Made by a program: the position numbers and the translations under genes. A stretch of 64,000 nt of DNA from Gammaproteobacteria bacterium (GTDB lineage Bacteria > Pseudomonadota > Gammaproteobacteria > Acidiferrobacterales > Sulfurifustaceae): positions 1 to 64,000 of the forward strand of contig JACQFZ010000042.1 of NCBI GenBank assembly GCA_016199745.1. The letters are read 5' to 3'. The notes under the pieces are model-generated. The model had not been told where the DNA came from. It saw only the letters and a program-made list of their open reading frames with translations, and searched no databases. Positions 28,483 through 38,873 of the stretch are shown one piece after another (position 1 is the first letter of the stretch; every line of letters begins with the position of its first letter).

Positions 28483-29792
28483 GTCCGTTGCCTCGGTTTC
28501 AACCTGGCGCCGGCCGGTTGGATACGTAATCGCCCTTCGACTTCGCTGCCGCGGCTGTTGGCTGTCAGCACTTCGACTTCGAGGCTGGCGGCTTTCAGCG
28601 TATTTTTCATGGCATCGAGCGCTTCATATTTGGGGAGCGTGATGTCGAGCGTCAGGCTGCGCTCGCCGTAGCGAATGCCTTGCAGCTTGGCGGTTCCTTG
28701 CGCGGCTTGCAGCGTCGGTGCTACGCGCGCGAGCAGCGGCAACAAATCGGCGGGGCCGCCACTACGCGCTTGCAGTGCATCGATATGTTTTTGCATGGTT
28801 GCAGCTGGGTCGATAGCTGCCTTTGCCTCAGGAAAGCTGCGCTGCAGAATATCGCGCATCTCGGCGGTGATGGCGCTATGCGCTTGCCGCAACCGTACCC
28901 ATTCGATGACATCGACGGTCAACATGCCAATCAGCCAAAGACACAGCATGATGATCGCCGGCCGTAACGGCTGCACGACTTGCTGCAAATGACTGCCGCC
29001 GGGCGAGAACTCGGCCTGCATCAGGTTGAGTGCCGGTACAGTGGCCGCCGGCCAATAATCGTAACCGTCCACACCAACCGGCAGCCCAAGGGTGTTGCTC
29101 CAGGCCTCGACGTCGAGCGTCGCCGGTGCGCCGTAGATCATAAGGCTTTGCGGCGCGCGTTCTTGCGCGACCGCCTCTTTGATCGCTGCCACCAGTAACG
29201 GCGTCGGTGTGTCGCGCACGGCGAGGACGGTAAAGCCGGCGAAGGCGCCGGTTCGTACCCATAATTCAGTGCCGACGAACGCCACCGACCAAGCGTGCGA
29301 TTGCAGCGGCAATGCTAGGTGTCCTGGGCAAAGGCTGACGGGTCGTATGCCAGCACTATGTAATGTATCGAGCCAAAGCGTTAAGCGCGCGCGTCGCGTC
29401 ACGGCAACCGCCAACGTGCCGTCGGCCTCGCGGACATAAGAGAAATGAAGTTGATCGGGTTCGTCGAGCAGTTGCTCTTCCAACGCGTACGGCAACGCTT
29501 GCAGAATGCGCCCGCGCGCCTTCGTTGGGATCGTTGCCCGCGTCAGCAATGTTTCTGCTGCCGGCGTCCAGATATGCACCGGCGCAGCCCGTACGAAATT
29601 AGGCAGCTGCGTTAGATCGGCGGCGCGGCCGCTGCGCTCACTCGCATCGCGGGTCGGTGCGTGCCAATAAACCGATGCGTCGGTTTCCGGCCAACCGCGC
29701 GGCAAATGCAAGGCGATACGCCGCGGACCGACGTTCGGCGCGTTGAGTCGCGACAGTCCCTCTTTAAGTTTTGTCTTTATCTTTATCTTCAT
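28479..29792 (-). CDS. gspL: Type II secretion system protein L
   Basis: Assembly-platform protein that links the ATPase GspE to GspM. About 437 residues: a cytoplasmic actin-like domain (to about 255, including ARGRILQALPYALEEQLLDE, a family hallmark), one membrane segment near 270-290 (AIIMLCLWLIGMLTVDVIEW) and a periplasmic ferredoxin-like domain at the end. The start at ATG 29792 overlaps gspK by 29 nt; an in-frame TTG at 29804 is possible. The N-terminus is unusually rich in Lys. Confidence 0.93.
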   Translation of the reverse strand: MKIKIKTKLKEGLSRLNAPNVGPRRIALHLPRGWPETDASVYWHAPTRDASERSGRAADLTQLPNFVRAAPVHIWTPAAETLLTRATIPTKARGRILQALPYALEEQLLDEPDQLHFSYVREADGTLAVAVTRRARLTLWLDTLHSAGIRPVSLCPGHLALPLQSHAWSVAFVGTELWVRTGAFAGFTVLAVRDTPTPLLVAAIKEAVAQERAPQSLMIYGAPATLDVEAWSNTLGLPVGVDGYDYWPAATVPALNLMQAEFSPGGSHLQQVVQPLRPAIIMLCLWLIGMLTVDVIEWVRLRQAHSAITAEMRDILQRSFPEAKAAIDPAATMQKHIDALQARSGGPADLLPLLARVAPTLQAAQGTAKLQGIRYGERSLTLDITLPKYEALDAMKNTLKAASLEVEVLTANSRGSEVEGRLRIQPAGARLKPRQRT

Positions 29793-30732
29793 CGGGAATC
29801 TCAAGCGGTGGTTGGCGGTACCACAAAACTTTTGTGCTGCTGCTACCGCCGGTAGTGCGTTCGATCAGGCTTTCGGTGGTTTGTTTCATGTTCCCGATGC
29901 TCACCTTGACCGTCACTATAAAATAGCTGGTCGTTACATCATAGGCAGCGGTTTTTGCATCGGGCGCTAATTTTAAAAGGGCGTCCAACTCGCCTTTATT
30001 TTTGAAAGGCTGGGTTTTCGCTAATTGCACGATTTGCTCAGCCTGCGGCACCGGTATATTGGCGAGTGCGGCGATGACCTCGCGTGACGCGGTATTGACG
30101 TTGACCGGCGTCTTTTTCGGCAGCGCGATGACATGTTGCAACAACCGGTTGAGCGCTTCTTTGTCTTTATTGAAGCCTTTGATCATGCGCAATTCACTGG
30201 CGCTCGTCAGCGGTCGATTGGCGGCGCGGCGTGGCGGGTTCTCGTTTTGATATTCGAGATCTTCGGCGCCGCCGGCGGACAAATCCGGGTTCGGATCTAT
30301 CCAGTCGATCAATGCTTCGGTCAGCGCCGGATCTAGACCGTCGGCGGTAAGCAGATTGCGAAAGACCGCCGCTTCCTCTTTATTGACCTGCCGGGTTTTA
30401 TCGTCAACGACATTATTAAGGTTAAAGCGCGCCTGAGCGTCGCTGATCTTGGCAACGCCGCCGCTAACAGCCAACGTCGCTTTCGCCCAGTCTTCGGTCA
30501 GATTGTCGGTTTGCGGGGCGTCTTTGCCGTCTTTCTTCAACATGACGCCGGCCGCCGCTTGCATACCGCGACGGAATGCTTCTGCTTGCGTTAGTTGAGT
30601 GAGATTCTCGGTTTGCCGCAACCAAACTTGCTGACCGAGGCCGACGGATGTCGCCACAGCGGCGATGATGGCAACGATCAGCAACGCCGTTACCAACGCG
30701 ATGCCCTGTTGGCGCTGGCGGTAGGCGCTCAA
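29764..30732 (-). CDS. gspK: Type II secretion system minor pseudopilin K
   Basis: The largest minor pseudopilin, placed at the pilus tip with GspI and GspJ. The 322 residues start with a short leader and prepilin site after RQRQQG, then IALVTALLIVAIIAAVATSV as the hydrophobic helix. GspK characteristically lacks the usual Glu at +5, as seen here. The large domain contains NLNNVVDDKTRQVNKEE and DWIDPNPDLSAGGAEDLEYQ, both family features with calcium-binding acidic residues. The ATG overlaps the gspJ stop. Confidence 0.94.
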   Translation of the reverse strand: MSAYRQRQQGIALVTALLIVAIIAAVATSVGLGQQVWLRQTENLTQLTQAEAFRRGMQAAAGVMLKKDGKDAPQTDNLTEDWAKATLAVSGGVAKISDAQARFNLNNVVDDKTRQVNKEEAAVFRNLLTADGLDPALTEALIDWIDPNPDLSAGGAEDLEYQNENPPRRAANRPLTSASELRMIKGFNKDKEALNRLLQHVIALPKKTPVNVNTASREVIAALANIPVPQAEQIVQLAKTQPFKNKGELDALLKLAPDAKTAAYDVTTSYFIVTVKVSIGNMKQTTESLIERTTGGSSSTKVLWYRQPPLEIPDEDKDKDKT

Positions 30733-31355
30733 TTTTGGGCTCCGACGACGAACGTGCGCGTGAATTTGCCGTGGTCTTTGATGACTACAGTCACCTCCAC
30801 TCCGTCGGGAAAGTCGGAGGGGGTGTTATTGCCGGTGGTGGTTTGTGGCGGCGGCGGCCAATCGGAGTAGGTCGAGCCCTCGTCCAGGAAGCGCACTGCG
30901 AATTCCTCGACGTTCTGTAGTACCGGTGTCGCGTCCGCTTTTGTCAGCGGTGCGCGGTCGACCACCGGCCACGTCAGACGCATCAGTCTTCCTTCTTGCA
31001 GGCGGTACCCGACGCGCTGGAGATCGCCGGTTGTGTCCGATAGCACCAGCAGGCCGCCGCGCGTGAACTCCATGTCCGGCGCTGCCAAGGCGCGCGGATC
31101 GGGTGCGTGGCCGAGAAAGGGTTTGAGCTCTTCGTTATTCGTGTCGCGGATCGGGCGATTGCGCACCAACGAAACATCTTGGCGAATGCGCACGAAGCAA
31201 AGCGAGATCTCGCGCCAGAATGCGCGTTCGGCGTCGACTCGATCGCGGTTCTCGAGTAGTCGCATCAAGCCGCCGTAAGCCATCGCCGAGAAAATGGCGA
31301 ACACGGCAATCGCGATTATTACTTCCAGCAGCGTGAACCCGTGTGCGCGCTTCAT
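30729..31355 (-). CDS. gspJ: Type II secretion system minor pseudopilin J
   Basis: Tip minor pseudopilin, 208 residues. Prepilin peptidase site KRAHG|FTLLEVIIAIAVFAIF (about residues 1-21), with Glu at +5, then a globular domain with VGYRLQEGRLMRLTWPVVDR, typical of GspJ. Start and stop overlap gspI and gspK by 4 nt each, so the minor pseudopilins are likely made by coupled translation. Interacts with GspI and GspK according to the family model. Confidence 0.93.
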   Translation of the reverse strand: MKRAHGFTLLEVIIAIAVFAIFSAMAYGGLMRLLENRDRVDAERAFWREISLCFVRIRQDVSLVRNRPIRDTNNEELKPFLGHAPDPRALAAPDMEFTRGGLLVLSDTTGDLQRVGYRLQEGRLMRLTWPVVDRAPLTKADATPVLQNVEEFAVRFLDEGSTYSDWPPPPQTTTGNNTPSDFPDGVEVTVVIKDHGKFTRTFVVGAQN

Positions 31356-31804
31356 GGCTTGGGTAAGGCGGCTGTAAGTTGCGCCAGCACATGCTCGGAG
31401 TCGACGGTTCGCACTTCGATATCCACCAGCCGTAGATCGGCGGTTTCGGTGCCGTACACGCGTTCATGCCAACGCCATTTTTGCCCGGCGAGGTCGAGCG
31501 TGCCGTCGGTTGTGCCGAGGCCGGGCCAGACGGATGATTCCAGCTGATGGTGTGCCGCCCGTTCTTCCGCGACCCACAGCGCAACGGTGCGCTCGCGCAT
31601 GCTGATGCTGAGGCTAATGGATTGACCCACGCTACTTAATGCGGCGGCCATGGCAATGGCGAGCACGGCGAGGGCGACGAGCACCTCGATCAGCGTAAAG
31701 CCAGCCGTTGTTGTCGCTCCTCGAAAAAGTCCGGTGCCGGACTTTTTGAGTGCGTTGTTATGCCGCGGCGGGTTCAATGGACCGGGATGCCCGTATCTGG
31801 CCAT
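31352..31804 (-). CDS. gspI: Type II secretion system minor pseudopilin I
   Basis: Minor pseudopilin of about 150 residues. A long leader precedes the processing site TTTAG|FTLIEVLVALAVLAIAMAA, followed by VGQSISLSISMRERTVALWVAEERA, diagnostic for GspI. The start is placed at ATG 31804 because AAGGG lies 7 nt upstream; an in-frame ATG at 31837 would deepen the overlap with gspH. Even so, the gene overlaps the end of gspH by about 45 nt, which is more than the 4-nt overlaps elsewhere in the operon. Confidence 0.9.
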   Translation of the reverse strand: MARYGHPGPLNPPRHNNALKKSGTGLFRGATTTAGFTLIEVLVALAVLAIAMAAALSSVGQSISLSISMRERTVALWVAEERAAHHQLESSVWPGLGTTDGTLDLAGQKWRWHERVYGTETADLRLVDIEVRTVDSEHVLAQLTAALPKP

Positions 31805-32306
31805 CGTTTTGCCCTTGGACGTACCAAACGCTGTCATGGAGCTCGAGCACGAAGGTAAATGGATCGAGTGCGCCGCTAGGATCGAAATAAACGATATCGG
31901 TGCGTTTTTTTGCGTCGCTGGTAGCGGATTTAATCGGGTTGAGTGTTATGTGATATGACAGCGCATGGGGACCGAGCGGATCGGCAGACCCGATCTTCGC
32001 CGGCTTGCCGTCGGCATCGAATTGCAGAAATCCATAGCCATCGCGCCGCAGCTCGAACGCATATAAGCGACCCTCGAGGATCGCTTGCTGTTGAGCGCCC
32101 TGCAATGCCAACACCAAGCGGCTGGCTTCGTCGTGCACCATATCGTTGTCGTCACGCTCGAGCCGGACACCGACAAAGCCAAGCACGATCACCATCAACA
32201 GCAGCACAACGGCGATTTCTATTAACGTAAACCCGCGCGCGGCCAATGCCGTTCGGGCTGGGAGCCGAGCGTTTACGCTAGCTGTTCGGCACAATGGGTT
32301 AGTCAC
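31758..32306 (-). CDS. gspH: Type II secretion system minor pseudopilin H
   Basis: Minor pseudopilin of 182 residues. The processing site is ALAARG|FTLIEIAVVLLLMVIVLGFV near residue 25, and the downstream VHDEASRLVLALQGAQQQAILEGR block is the family signature. The start is GTG 32306, the first start in this frame, with GGGAG 10 nt upstream. It sits between gspG and gspI in the standard order. Confidence 0.92.
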   Translation of the reverse strand: MTNPLCRTASVNARLPARTALAARGFTLIEIAVVLLLMVIVLGFVGVRLERDDNDMVHDEASRLVLALQGAQQQAILEGRLYAFELRRDGYGFLQFDADGKPAKIGSADPLGPHALSYHITLNPIKSATSDAKKRTDIVYFDPSGALDPFTFVLELHDSVWYVQGQNDGQIRASRSIEPAAA

Positions 32307-32348
32307 CGCGGCCGCTCTCCCGAGATGAGGTGTCAGACCGGAATCGCG

Positions 32349-32798
32349 CTACTGCGCGTTCTCGGAGCTGACGTCGGCGTTGTAACCTTCGCCGCCCGGT
32401 TGACCGTCGGCACCAAGACTGATCACTTGGATCGACCCGCCGACGTTCTCGTAAAGGTAATCATTGTTCCAGGGATCCTTCAGCTGCGCGGCGTTGTCGA
32501 GATAGCCGCCGCTCTTCCAGTTGCGCGGAACGTCGCCGGTCTCGGGACGGCGTACCAGCGCCGTCAAACCCTGTTCGCTGGTCGGATAACCGCCGTTATC
32601 GAGGCGATACATCTTGAGCGCATTGATAACGACGTTGACGTTGTTCTTTGCCGCTACCACGCGCGCCTGATCGGGCCGGTCCATGACGCGTGGCGCCAGC
32701 AGGCCGACGAGAATACCGAGGATGACTAACACCACGAGGATCTCGATCAGGGTAAAACCGCGAGCGCGTGTACGGCGAATCGTTTTTGTGGGTGACAT
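32349..32798 (-). CDS. gspG: Type II secretion system major pseudopilin G
   Basis: Main building block of the T2SS pseudopilus, 149 residues. Processing site RARG|FTLIEILVVLVILGILVGLL, then RPDQARVVAAKNNVNVVINALKMYRLDNGGYPTSEQGL, and the C-terminal NDYLYENVG and SLGADGQPGGEGYNAD, which carries the calcium-site aspartates. All are diagnostic. The start is ATG 32798 with GAGG 6 nt upstream; an ATG at 32810 overlapping the gspF stop is a less likely alternative. Confidence 0.96.
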   Translation of the reverse strand: MSPTKTIRRTRARGFTLIEILVVLVILGILVGLLAPRVMDRPDQARVVAAKNNVNVVINALKMYRLDNGGYPTSEQGLTALVRRPETGDVPRNWKSGGYLDNAAQLKDPWNNDYLYENVGGSIQVISLGADGQPGGEGYNADVSSENAQ

Positions 32799-32806
32799 GA
32801 CAAACC

Positions 32807-34033
32807 TCATTTGACTAACTGATTCATTTCGAAAATCGGCAACAGAATAGCAATAACGATAAACAGCACGAGCCCACCCATTACCAAAATCATCACCGGC
32901 TCGAGCAATGCGGTCAGCGCTTTCACCCAGTTCTCGAGCTCGCGCGCTTGGGCCTCGGCGGCGCGTTGCAGCATGACGTCGAGCCTGCCGCTGGTTTCGC
33001 CACTCGCGACTAAATGGACCACGAGCGGTGGGAATAGTTTGCTCTTAGCGAGCGCACGCGACAGGCTGCCGCCTTCGCGCACTTGTTTGAGCGCGTCTTC
33101 GACACCGCGGCGCATCGGCAGGTTATTAACCACCGGCACCGCCGATTGCAGGGCTTGCAGCAGGGGAATGCCGCTGGCCGTAAGGATGCCAAGCGTATCG
33201 GCGAACCGGGCGGCGTTAATGCCGCGCGCCATGCGGCCGACGACCGGCAGCTTTAACATCGCCAGATGCCAGCGTTCCTTGAGCACCGGATTACGCAAGG
33301 CGAGGACAAAAGCGATCACGCTGCCGATAACGCCCAACAGAATAAACGATCCACCGGCGCGCACACCGTCGCTGACGCTGATTAGCAAGCGGGTGGCGAG
33401 GGGTAATACTTGACCGGTGTTTTGGAATACGCGTGTCACTTGCGGTACTACGTAGACCAGCAACAGCGAAACGACGGAAATCGCGACAAAGACAAGAATG
33501 ACCGGATAAATAAACGCCAGCATCACTTTTTGCCGTAATGCCTGGCGGTTTTCGGTGTAATCCGCCAGTCGTTCGAGGACTTCGACCAACTTGCCCGATT
33601 GTTCGCCGGCGTCGACCATCACGCGATAGATATCGGGGAACGCCTGTGGGAATGCACCCATGCTGCGGGCGAGCGATTGGCCTTCGAGCATACGGCCGCG
33701 GACACCGGCCAGTACGTTACGCGTGCGCGCTTTCTCTGACTGTTCGATGAGCGCGTTCAAGCATTCTTCCAACGTCATACCGGCGCGCACCAAGGTGGCG
33801 AACTGCCGGGTGAGTAGGGCGAGCTCGCTGCCGGAAATGCCGCGGCGCGAGAACGAGCGCGTGCGTGTACCACTGGCGGTGGTGTTTGGTTGATCGCGGA
33901 TGGCAGCGACCGACAGCGGCGTTAAACCGCGTTCGCGCAGCAACCCACGGACCTGCCGTTCGGCATCGCCGTCGATGACGCCGCGCACAGCGCGGCCATG
34001 GGAATCTAATGCTTGGTATTCGAAGCCAGCCAA
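32807..34033 (-). CDS. gspF: Type II secretion system inner membrane protein F
   Basis: Polytopic inner-membrane core of the assembly platform. The 408 residues contain two T2SSF domains (about 75-195 and 275-400), with GISGSELALLTRQFATLVRAGM and SGIPLLQALQSA, and three main membrane segments (about 170, 225 and 380). The start is TTG 34033: it gives the family N-terminus AGFEYQALDSHGR, has GGAG 9 nt upstream, and the nearby ATG is immediately followed by a stop. It is separated from gspE by 129 nt with a small hairpin repeat. Confidence 0.95.
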   Translation of the reverse strand: MAGFEYQALDSHGRAVRGVIDGDAERQVRGLLRERGLTPLSVAAIRDQPNTTASGTRTRSFSRRGISGSELALLTRQFATLVRAGMTLEECLNALIEQSEKARTRNVLAGVRGRMLEGQSLARSMGAFPQAFPDIYRVMVDAGEQSGKLVEVLERLADYTENRQALRQKVMLAFIYPVILVFVAISVVSLLLVYVVPQVTRVFQNTGQVLPLATRLLISVSDGVRAGGSFILLGVIGSVIAFVLALRNPVLKERWHLAMLKLPVVGRMARGINAARFADTLGILTASGIPLLQALQSAVPVVNNLPMRRGVEDALKQVREGGSLSRALAKSKLFPPLVVHLVASGETSGRLDVMLQRAAEAQARELENWVKALTALLEPVMILVMGGLVLFIVIAILLPIFEMNQLVK

Positions 34034-34060
34034 TCTACATGACTCCTTTATTCGCCCGGT

Positions 34061-34099
34061 CCCACTCTCCGCGCGAGAAAGGGGTGGGGAGAGGGGGAG
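34061..34099. repeat. Short G/C-arm hairpin repeat between gspE and gspF
   Basis: CTCTCC and GGAGAG arms with a loop containing GAGAAAGGGGTGG, followed by a G-run. Similar in kind to 25001-25038. Within the T2SS operon it may reduce expression of genes after gspE. Weakly supported as a family member. Confidence 0.4.
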
Positions 34100-34162
34100 T
34101 CAATCGGAGCGCATCGCCAGCGCTATATTTTTTTAATTGCATCGTCCTGCTCGGAGCGACGC

Positions 34163-35668
34163 TTACTCGCGCGACACACGCAATACTTCGTCAAGACTGG
34201 TTTCGCCAGCGAGCACCCAACGCAAACCGTCTTCACGAATCGAGCGTAAGCCGCGCGCACGCGCGTTCTCGCGGATACGTTCTTCTGAGGCGCCATCGTG
34301 GACCAGGGAACGCATGGCGTCGTCGACCGTGAGGAGCTCGAACACACCAGTACGGCCCTGATAGCCGCTATTGGAGCAGGCCGGGCAACCGACGGGCAGG
34401 TAGATGCGCACGTTTTTAGCGGCGTCATTCACTTGTAGTAACTGGCGTTCGGCGGCATCAGGAATGTGCTCGCGTTTGCATTGCGGGCAGAGCTTGCGCA
34501 CCAATCGTTGCGCCAGTACGCCGATCAAGCTCGATGCGACCAAGAACGGTTCGATACCCATGTCGACCAGGCGCGTGACTGCACCGGCAGCATCGTTCGT
34601 ATGCAACGTCGCCAGCACTAAGTGGCCGGTGAGCGACGCTTGCACTGCAATCTGCGCGGTTTCGAGATCGCGAATTTCGCCGATCATGATGATGTCTGGA
34701 TCTTGCCGCAGGATCGCGCGCAACGCGCGCGCGAATGACAGCTCGATCTTCATATTAACTTGCGTCTGACCGATGCCGTCGAGGTCGTACTCGATCGGAT
34801 CTTCCACCGTCATGATGTTGTGCGTCGTCGTGTCGAGTTGCGACAGCCCGGCGTACAGCGTCGTCGTCTTACCGGAACCGGTCGGGCCGGTGACGAGCAA
34901 GATGCCATGCGGTTGGTGGATCAGGCCATCCAAAATGTTCAAGGTCTCGGCCGGCATGCCGATGGCGGTGAGTGTCAGTTTGCCCGCTTGTTTATCGAGC
35001 AAGCGCATGACCACGCGCTCGCCGTGCGCCGTCGGCAGCGTCGATACGCGTACGTCTACCGGTCGACCGGCAAGACGCAAGGTAATGCGACCGTCCTGCG
35101 GCATACGCTTTTCGGCGATGTCGAGCTTGGCCATGATCTTCACGCGCGACACGACCAGGCCATGTGCCGCTTGCGGCGGTTCGATGACATCGCGCAACAC
35201 GCCGTCGATACGGTAACGCACGACCGAGCGCGATTCGAACGGCTCGATGTGAATATCGGACGCACCTTCGCGCACGGCCTGCGACAGCAATGCGTTGATG
35301 AGGCGCACGATCGGCGCGTCGTCCTCGCTCTCGAGCAGGTCAGCGACTTTCGGAAGGGTGATGTCGGACAGATTGGGATCGGTGTCGAGACCGTCGACGA
35401 TCTCCATCGCATGATGCGTGCCGCGCTCGTAGGCGCGGTTGAGCGCCAGGTCGAAGGCTTCGGGGCTCAACTCCAGCAGATGGATCGGCTGGCCGAGGGC
35501 GCGTTGCAACTCGGCTAACACCGAGCTCGACACGCCCGGTCGCACCCATACTTCAAGGCCAGCATCGACTTGGCGCGCGGCGATGACACCGTGGCGTTTA
35601 GCGAAGTGATAAGGCAGTCGATCCGTCCATTGCGGATCGAGCGTTGGCGATTCAGCCTGGGTTTGCAT
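34163..35668 (-). CDS. gspE: Type II secretion system ATPase E
   Basis: Cytoplasmic hexameric ATPase powering pseudopilus assembly. The 501 residues have an N-terminal GspE domain, then the RecA-like core with Walker [16 protein letters not shown] (about 268-282), the Asp box [18 protein letters not shown], Walker [13 protein letters not shown] and His box [19 protein letters not shown] four-cysteine zinc module is present (CPQC near 403 and CPAC near 435). The ATG start is 5 nt after the gspD stop region in operon order. Length is standard. Confidence 0.97.
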   Translation of the reverse strand: MQTQAESPTLDPQWTDRLPYHFAKRHGVIAARQVDAGLEVWVRPGVSSSVLAELQRALGQPIHLLELSPEAFDLALNRAYERGTHHAMEIVDGLDTDPNLSDITLPKVADLLESEDDAPIVRLINALLSQAVREGASDIHIEPFESRSVVRYRIDGVLRDVIEPPQAAHGLVVSRVKIMAKLDIAEKRMPQDGRITLRLAGRPVDVRVSTLPTAHGERVVMRLLDKQAGKLTLTAIGMPAETLNILDGLIHQPHGILLVTGPTGSGKTTTLYAGLSQLDTTTHNIMTVEDPIEYDLDGIGQTQVNMKIELSFARALRAILRQDPDIIMIGEIRDLETAQIAVQASLTGHLVLATLHTNDAAGAVTRLVDMGIEPFLVASSLIGVLAQRLVRKLCPQCKREHIPDAAERQLLQVNDAAKNVRIYLPVGCPACSNSGYQGRTGVFELLTVDDAMRSLVHDGASEERIRENARARGLRSIREDGLRWVLAGETSLDEVLRVSRE

Positions 35669-35672
35669 GGGC

Positions 35673-37916
35673 TTAATTCGACGGTGCGGTACTTTGCGGC
35701 ACGTCTTGCTCTTTTTTCGGCAAGGACGATGTGTTCGGCACGTCGTCCTTCTTTTCGTCCTTTTCTTCCGGTTTCTTTTCTTCCGGCGGTTTTGGTCGTG
35801 TCGGTTCGAAACGATCGAGCAACTCGGCCGGTCCGTTGTTGTTCTTGTCGCTCTGCGCGCGGATGGCGTTGTATCGGTCGGTCGTCAGGCGATAACCGTC
35901 TTCAGCGGTGCGAATAATGCTGGGTCGCAGGAACACCATTAAATTGGTTTTGGTTTTGTCGGTGGTCTTCGACCGGAAGAGTGCGCCAAGGAGTGGAATA
36001 CGTCCCAATAGCGGCACTTCCTGGCGCGCGTCGTTCGATTTTTCTTCGAGTAGGCCACCGAGGACAACGGTATTGCCGTCATCGACCAGCACCTTCGTTT
36101 CCACCTTGCGCACGCTGACGATGAGATCGGCCGCGCCGACCGATCTGCCGGTGGCGGTAACGGCGGAAATCTCTTGCGCGATATCCATTCTGACGCCGCC
36201 GCCTTCGGAAATTTGCGGTTTGATCTTGAGCTTGATACCGACGTCTTTACGCTCGACCGTTTGGAACGGATTGGTCGTGCCACCGGTGGTCGACGTGGTC
36301 GAGCCGGTGATGAAGGGCACATTGTCGCCGACGGTGATGGTGGCTTCAGCGTTGTCCAACGTCATCAAGTGCGGCGTTGATAGGACGTTGGCCAGGCTGC
36401 GGGTTTCGAGCGCGCGGGCGAGGGCGCCGAGCGACCGGATTTCGGTGCCATCGGCAAGCGTGATCTTTTTCCCGAGGAAAGCGAGCGTGAAACCCGCGGC
36501 GCTGCCGAGCGAGGACTTGGGGTCGATGACAGTGCCGAAAAGACTGGCTCCATTCGTGTAGTTGGTCGCGCCGACGACGGCACCTTCACCGGCTTTACCG
36601 CCGCTGGCCCACTGAATGCCGAGCTCGGATGAGTTCGTGTTTTTCACCTCGGCGACCAACGCTTCGACCAGCACTTGTGCGCGGCGCACGTCGAGCTTTT
36701 CGATAACAGCGCGCAAATTGTTATAAACCGCGTCGGAGGCATTGATGATGAGTGCATTGGTCGACTCATCCGCTTGAATCAACGACGACTCGGCGGTGCG
36801 ATTCGCCGGACGCGCGACGCCGACGCCGGGCGTGGCGGCCACGGCGGTAGCCGCAGCTTGTTGCGAGCGCGCCTCGCCGGCGAGCAAGCCGCGTAGGACT
36901 TCAACGAGCTTGATTGCTTCGGCATTGCGCAGATAGATCACGCGCGTTTGCCCGCCGGTCGTCGCCGGCACATCGAGCTTGGTGATCAGCGTACGCAGCT
37001 GTTCCAGCCGCCCCGGATTGTCGGTGCGAATCAGCAAGCTGTTGGTGCGCAGGTCGGGGATGATGGTGAAGCGATCGCCACCACCGCCACCCGGCATGCC
37101 CGGTTGGCCGGGGATGTTGGCGCCGGGCGCCGCCGCCAAACGTGCGATCAAGTCGGCGAGGTCGAGCGCTGACGCATGTTGTACCGGCACGACCGTGACA
37201 TCGCTCGACGTCGGTTGATCGATGCGCTCGATGATTTTCAGCATGCGCCGAATGTTGTCGGCGTAATCGGTGAGGATGAGCGCATTGGCGCCTTCATAAG
37301 CGGAAAGCTGACTGGTCGGCGCCATCAGCGGCCGTAGCAGTGGCACCATTTGCGTGGCCGAGACGTTCTGCAATACCGCTACGTGCGTCGTGATTTGTTC
37401 GCCGCCTTTCGGCGCATCTTTGAAGACGTCGGCGCTCATCTTGGCTTCGCCGGTCGGAATAATCTTCACCAGCCCCGAACCTTCGACCGCGGTAAAGCCT
37501 TGCGCTTTTAGCGCTGACAGAAAAATTTGGTAAGCCGACGACCGTGATACCGGCTTGGCGGAGATGATGGTGATCTGACCCTTCACCCGCGGATCGAGTA
37601 GGAAGTTGCGCCCCGTCATCTGCGAGACCGCTTTCACCACTGCCTGGATGTCGGCCCCCTGAAAGTTCAGCAAGATCTGATTGCCGTTTATCGGTACCGT
37701 GCCGGCCGGTGCCCCAGGTTGCGCACCGGGTTGTGCCGATGGTGTCGCGCTGCGGTTATTGACCGGCGGTGGCGCAGGCACGGACGGAGGCGGTGCCATT
37801 GATGGTGCTTCATCAACGATTTCGCCGTCTTGCGATTCCGCTTGAACAAGACTTGAAACTACCAGCGCTGACGCGAAGAACGCGCGGCGCCATCCAGCGT
37901 GCCTGAATCTGATCAT
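35673..37916 (-). CDS. gspD: Type II secretion system secretin D
   Basis: Outer-membrane secretin channel, 747 residues. Signal peptide ending SSLVQA (about 26), a Pro/Ala/Gln-rich linker, then N0 ([21 protein letters not shown]), N1-N3 repeats and the C-terminal secretin domain with [19 protein letters not shown] near 655-675. After the barrel there is an unusual tail of about 60 residues rich in Glu, Lys and Pro ([15 protein letters not shown]), where a pilotin-binding S-domain is sometimes found. No pilotin gene is seen nearby. Confidence 0.96.
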   Translation of the reverse strand: MIRFRHAGWRRAFFASALVVSSLVQAESQDGEIVDEAPSMAPPPSVPAPPPVNNRSATPSAQPGAQPGAPAGTVPINGNQILLNFQGADIQAVVKAVSQMTGRNFLLDPRVKGQITIISAKPVSRSSAYQIFLSALKAQGFTAVEGSGLVKIIPTGEAKMSADVFKDAPKGGEQITTHVAVLQNVSATQMVPLLRPLMAPTSQLSAYEGANALILTDYADNIRRMLKIIERIDQPTSSDVTVVPVQHASALDLADLIARLAAAPGANIPGQPGMPGGGGGDRFTIIPDLRTNSLLIRTDNPGRLEQLRTLITKLDVPATTGGQTRVIYLRNAEAIKLVEVLRGLLAGEARSQQAAATAVAATPGVGVARPANRTAESSLIQADESTNALIINASDAVYNNLRAVIEKLDVRRAQVLVEALVAEVKNTNSSELGIQWASGGKAGEGAVVGATNYTNGASLFGTVIDPKSSLGSAAGFTLAFLGKKITLADGTEIRSLGALARALETRSLANVLSTPHLMTLDNAEATITVGDNVPFITGSTTSTTGGTTNPFQTVERKDVGIKLKIKPQISEGGGVRMDIAQEISAVTATGRSVGAADLIVSVRKVETKVLVDDGNTVVLGGLLEEKSNDARQEVPLLGRIPLLGALFRSKTTDKTKTNLMVFLRPSIIRTAEDGYRLTTDRYNAIRAQSDKNNNGPAELLDRFEPTRPKPPEEKKPEEKDEKKDDVPNTSSLPKKEQDVPQSTAPSN

Positions 37917-37943
37917 TGTTATATTAAAAATGTACGCTCTTAG

Positions 37944-38873
37944 TTATTGAAGGTTGTATTGAAGCGTTTCCGTTCTACCACCTCGGCGTATCTGCAGGCT
38001 CACCTGTGCGGCACCGCCGCTGCTGCCGAGTTGTTGGTAAAGCTTCATGACGTCTTCGACCGTGTTCACCGGTTGCCCGTTGACCGTGTTGATGACATCG
38101 CCTACACGCAAGCCTAGTTTTTCGTACATACTGCCCGGTTGAATCTCCCGTACCAGGAACCCGCCGCTCGCATGCGGCACCATCAGCGCTTGGCTGAGGA
38201 ATTCAGGTTTTTGCATTTGTTGATTCATCGACTGACGATCGACCGTAAAGTTTCGCTGGTCGATACGTTGCACGGCGTTGTCGGCGTTCGATGGGCCGGC
38301 GGCGACGATCGAGCCGTCGGCTAACGCCGGTCCAATATCCTTAAGCATCAGGCTTTCGGTCCTGGCGCCGCGTTGAATCAGCACGCGGTCGGAATAGACC
38401 GCATATAGCGTTGCGCCGGGAATAATGTCTTGGCCGACTGCAAACGGGGTTTCCGGTCCGCCATCGGCGCTAATGAGGGCAACGCTGCCGTTCGGTGTCG
38501 CGAGAACGCCGCTTAAGACGAGGTTCAAGCTGCTCAACGGAATGTTCTCCAGCGACACCTTGCCGTTGTTCACAGGCGCTGCCTGACCAAAGATATTAGT
38601 GGATAACAGAGCGGTGAGATCGTAGTCGGCGGTGATGTCATTTGCCGTTGCCAACGACTCGGCGGGTGTTGCCATCGGCGGGGCCAATAGGCGCCAGGTC
38701 CATTGCGCGGCGCTATACGCTAGCAACGCGAGCAGCAGGATATTGAGTGTGACGATTACCCAGCGCCGAGCAAGCCAATGCTCCAGCTGCTCGAGAAAAT
38801 GCGGCACAGCAGCATCAGACGTTGGCGACATGGGTTGAGCCGATAAATCCATGGTCGGAAGTATACTACGCAT
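37944..38873 (-). CDS. gspC: Type II secretion system protein C
   Basis: Inner-membrane protein that connects the platform to the secretin. About 309 residues from the longest start: a cytoplasmic tail, one membrane segment (about 38-58, WVIVTLNILLLALLAYSAAQ), a homology region that contacts GspD (about 95-165, NGKVSLENIPLSSLNLVLSG) and a C-terminal PDZ domain (about 230-305, LGLRVGDVINTVNGQPVN). In-frame ATGs at 38852 and 38831 are alternative starts and none has a clear ribosome site. First gene of the operon. Confidence 0.93.
   Translation of the reverse strand: MRSILPTMDLSAQPMSPTSDAAVPHFLEQLEHWLARRWVIVTLNILLLALLAYSAAQWTWRLLAPPMATPAESLATANDITADYDLTALLSTNIFGQAAPVNNGKVSLENIPLSSLNLVLSGVLATPNGSVALISADGGPETPFAVGQDIIPGATLYAVYSDRVLIQRGARTESLMLKDIGPALADGSIVAAGPSNADNAVQRIDQRNFTVDRQSMNQQMQKPEFLSQALMVPHASGGFLVREIQPGSMYEKLGLRVGDVINTVNGQPVNTVEDVMKLYQQLGSSGGAAQVSLQIRRGGRTETLQYNLQ

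Noticed and set aside
34760-35518. 252-aa plus-strand open frame inside gspE
   Set aside because: Antisense shadow; GspE has every ATPase motif on the other strand.
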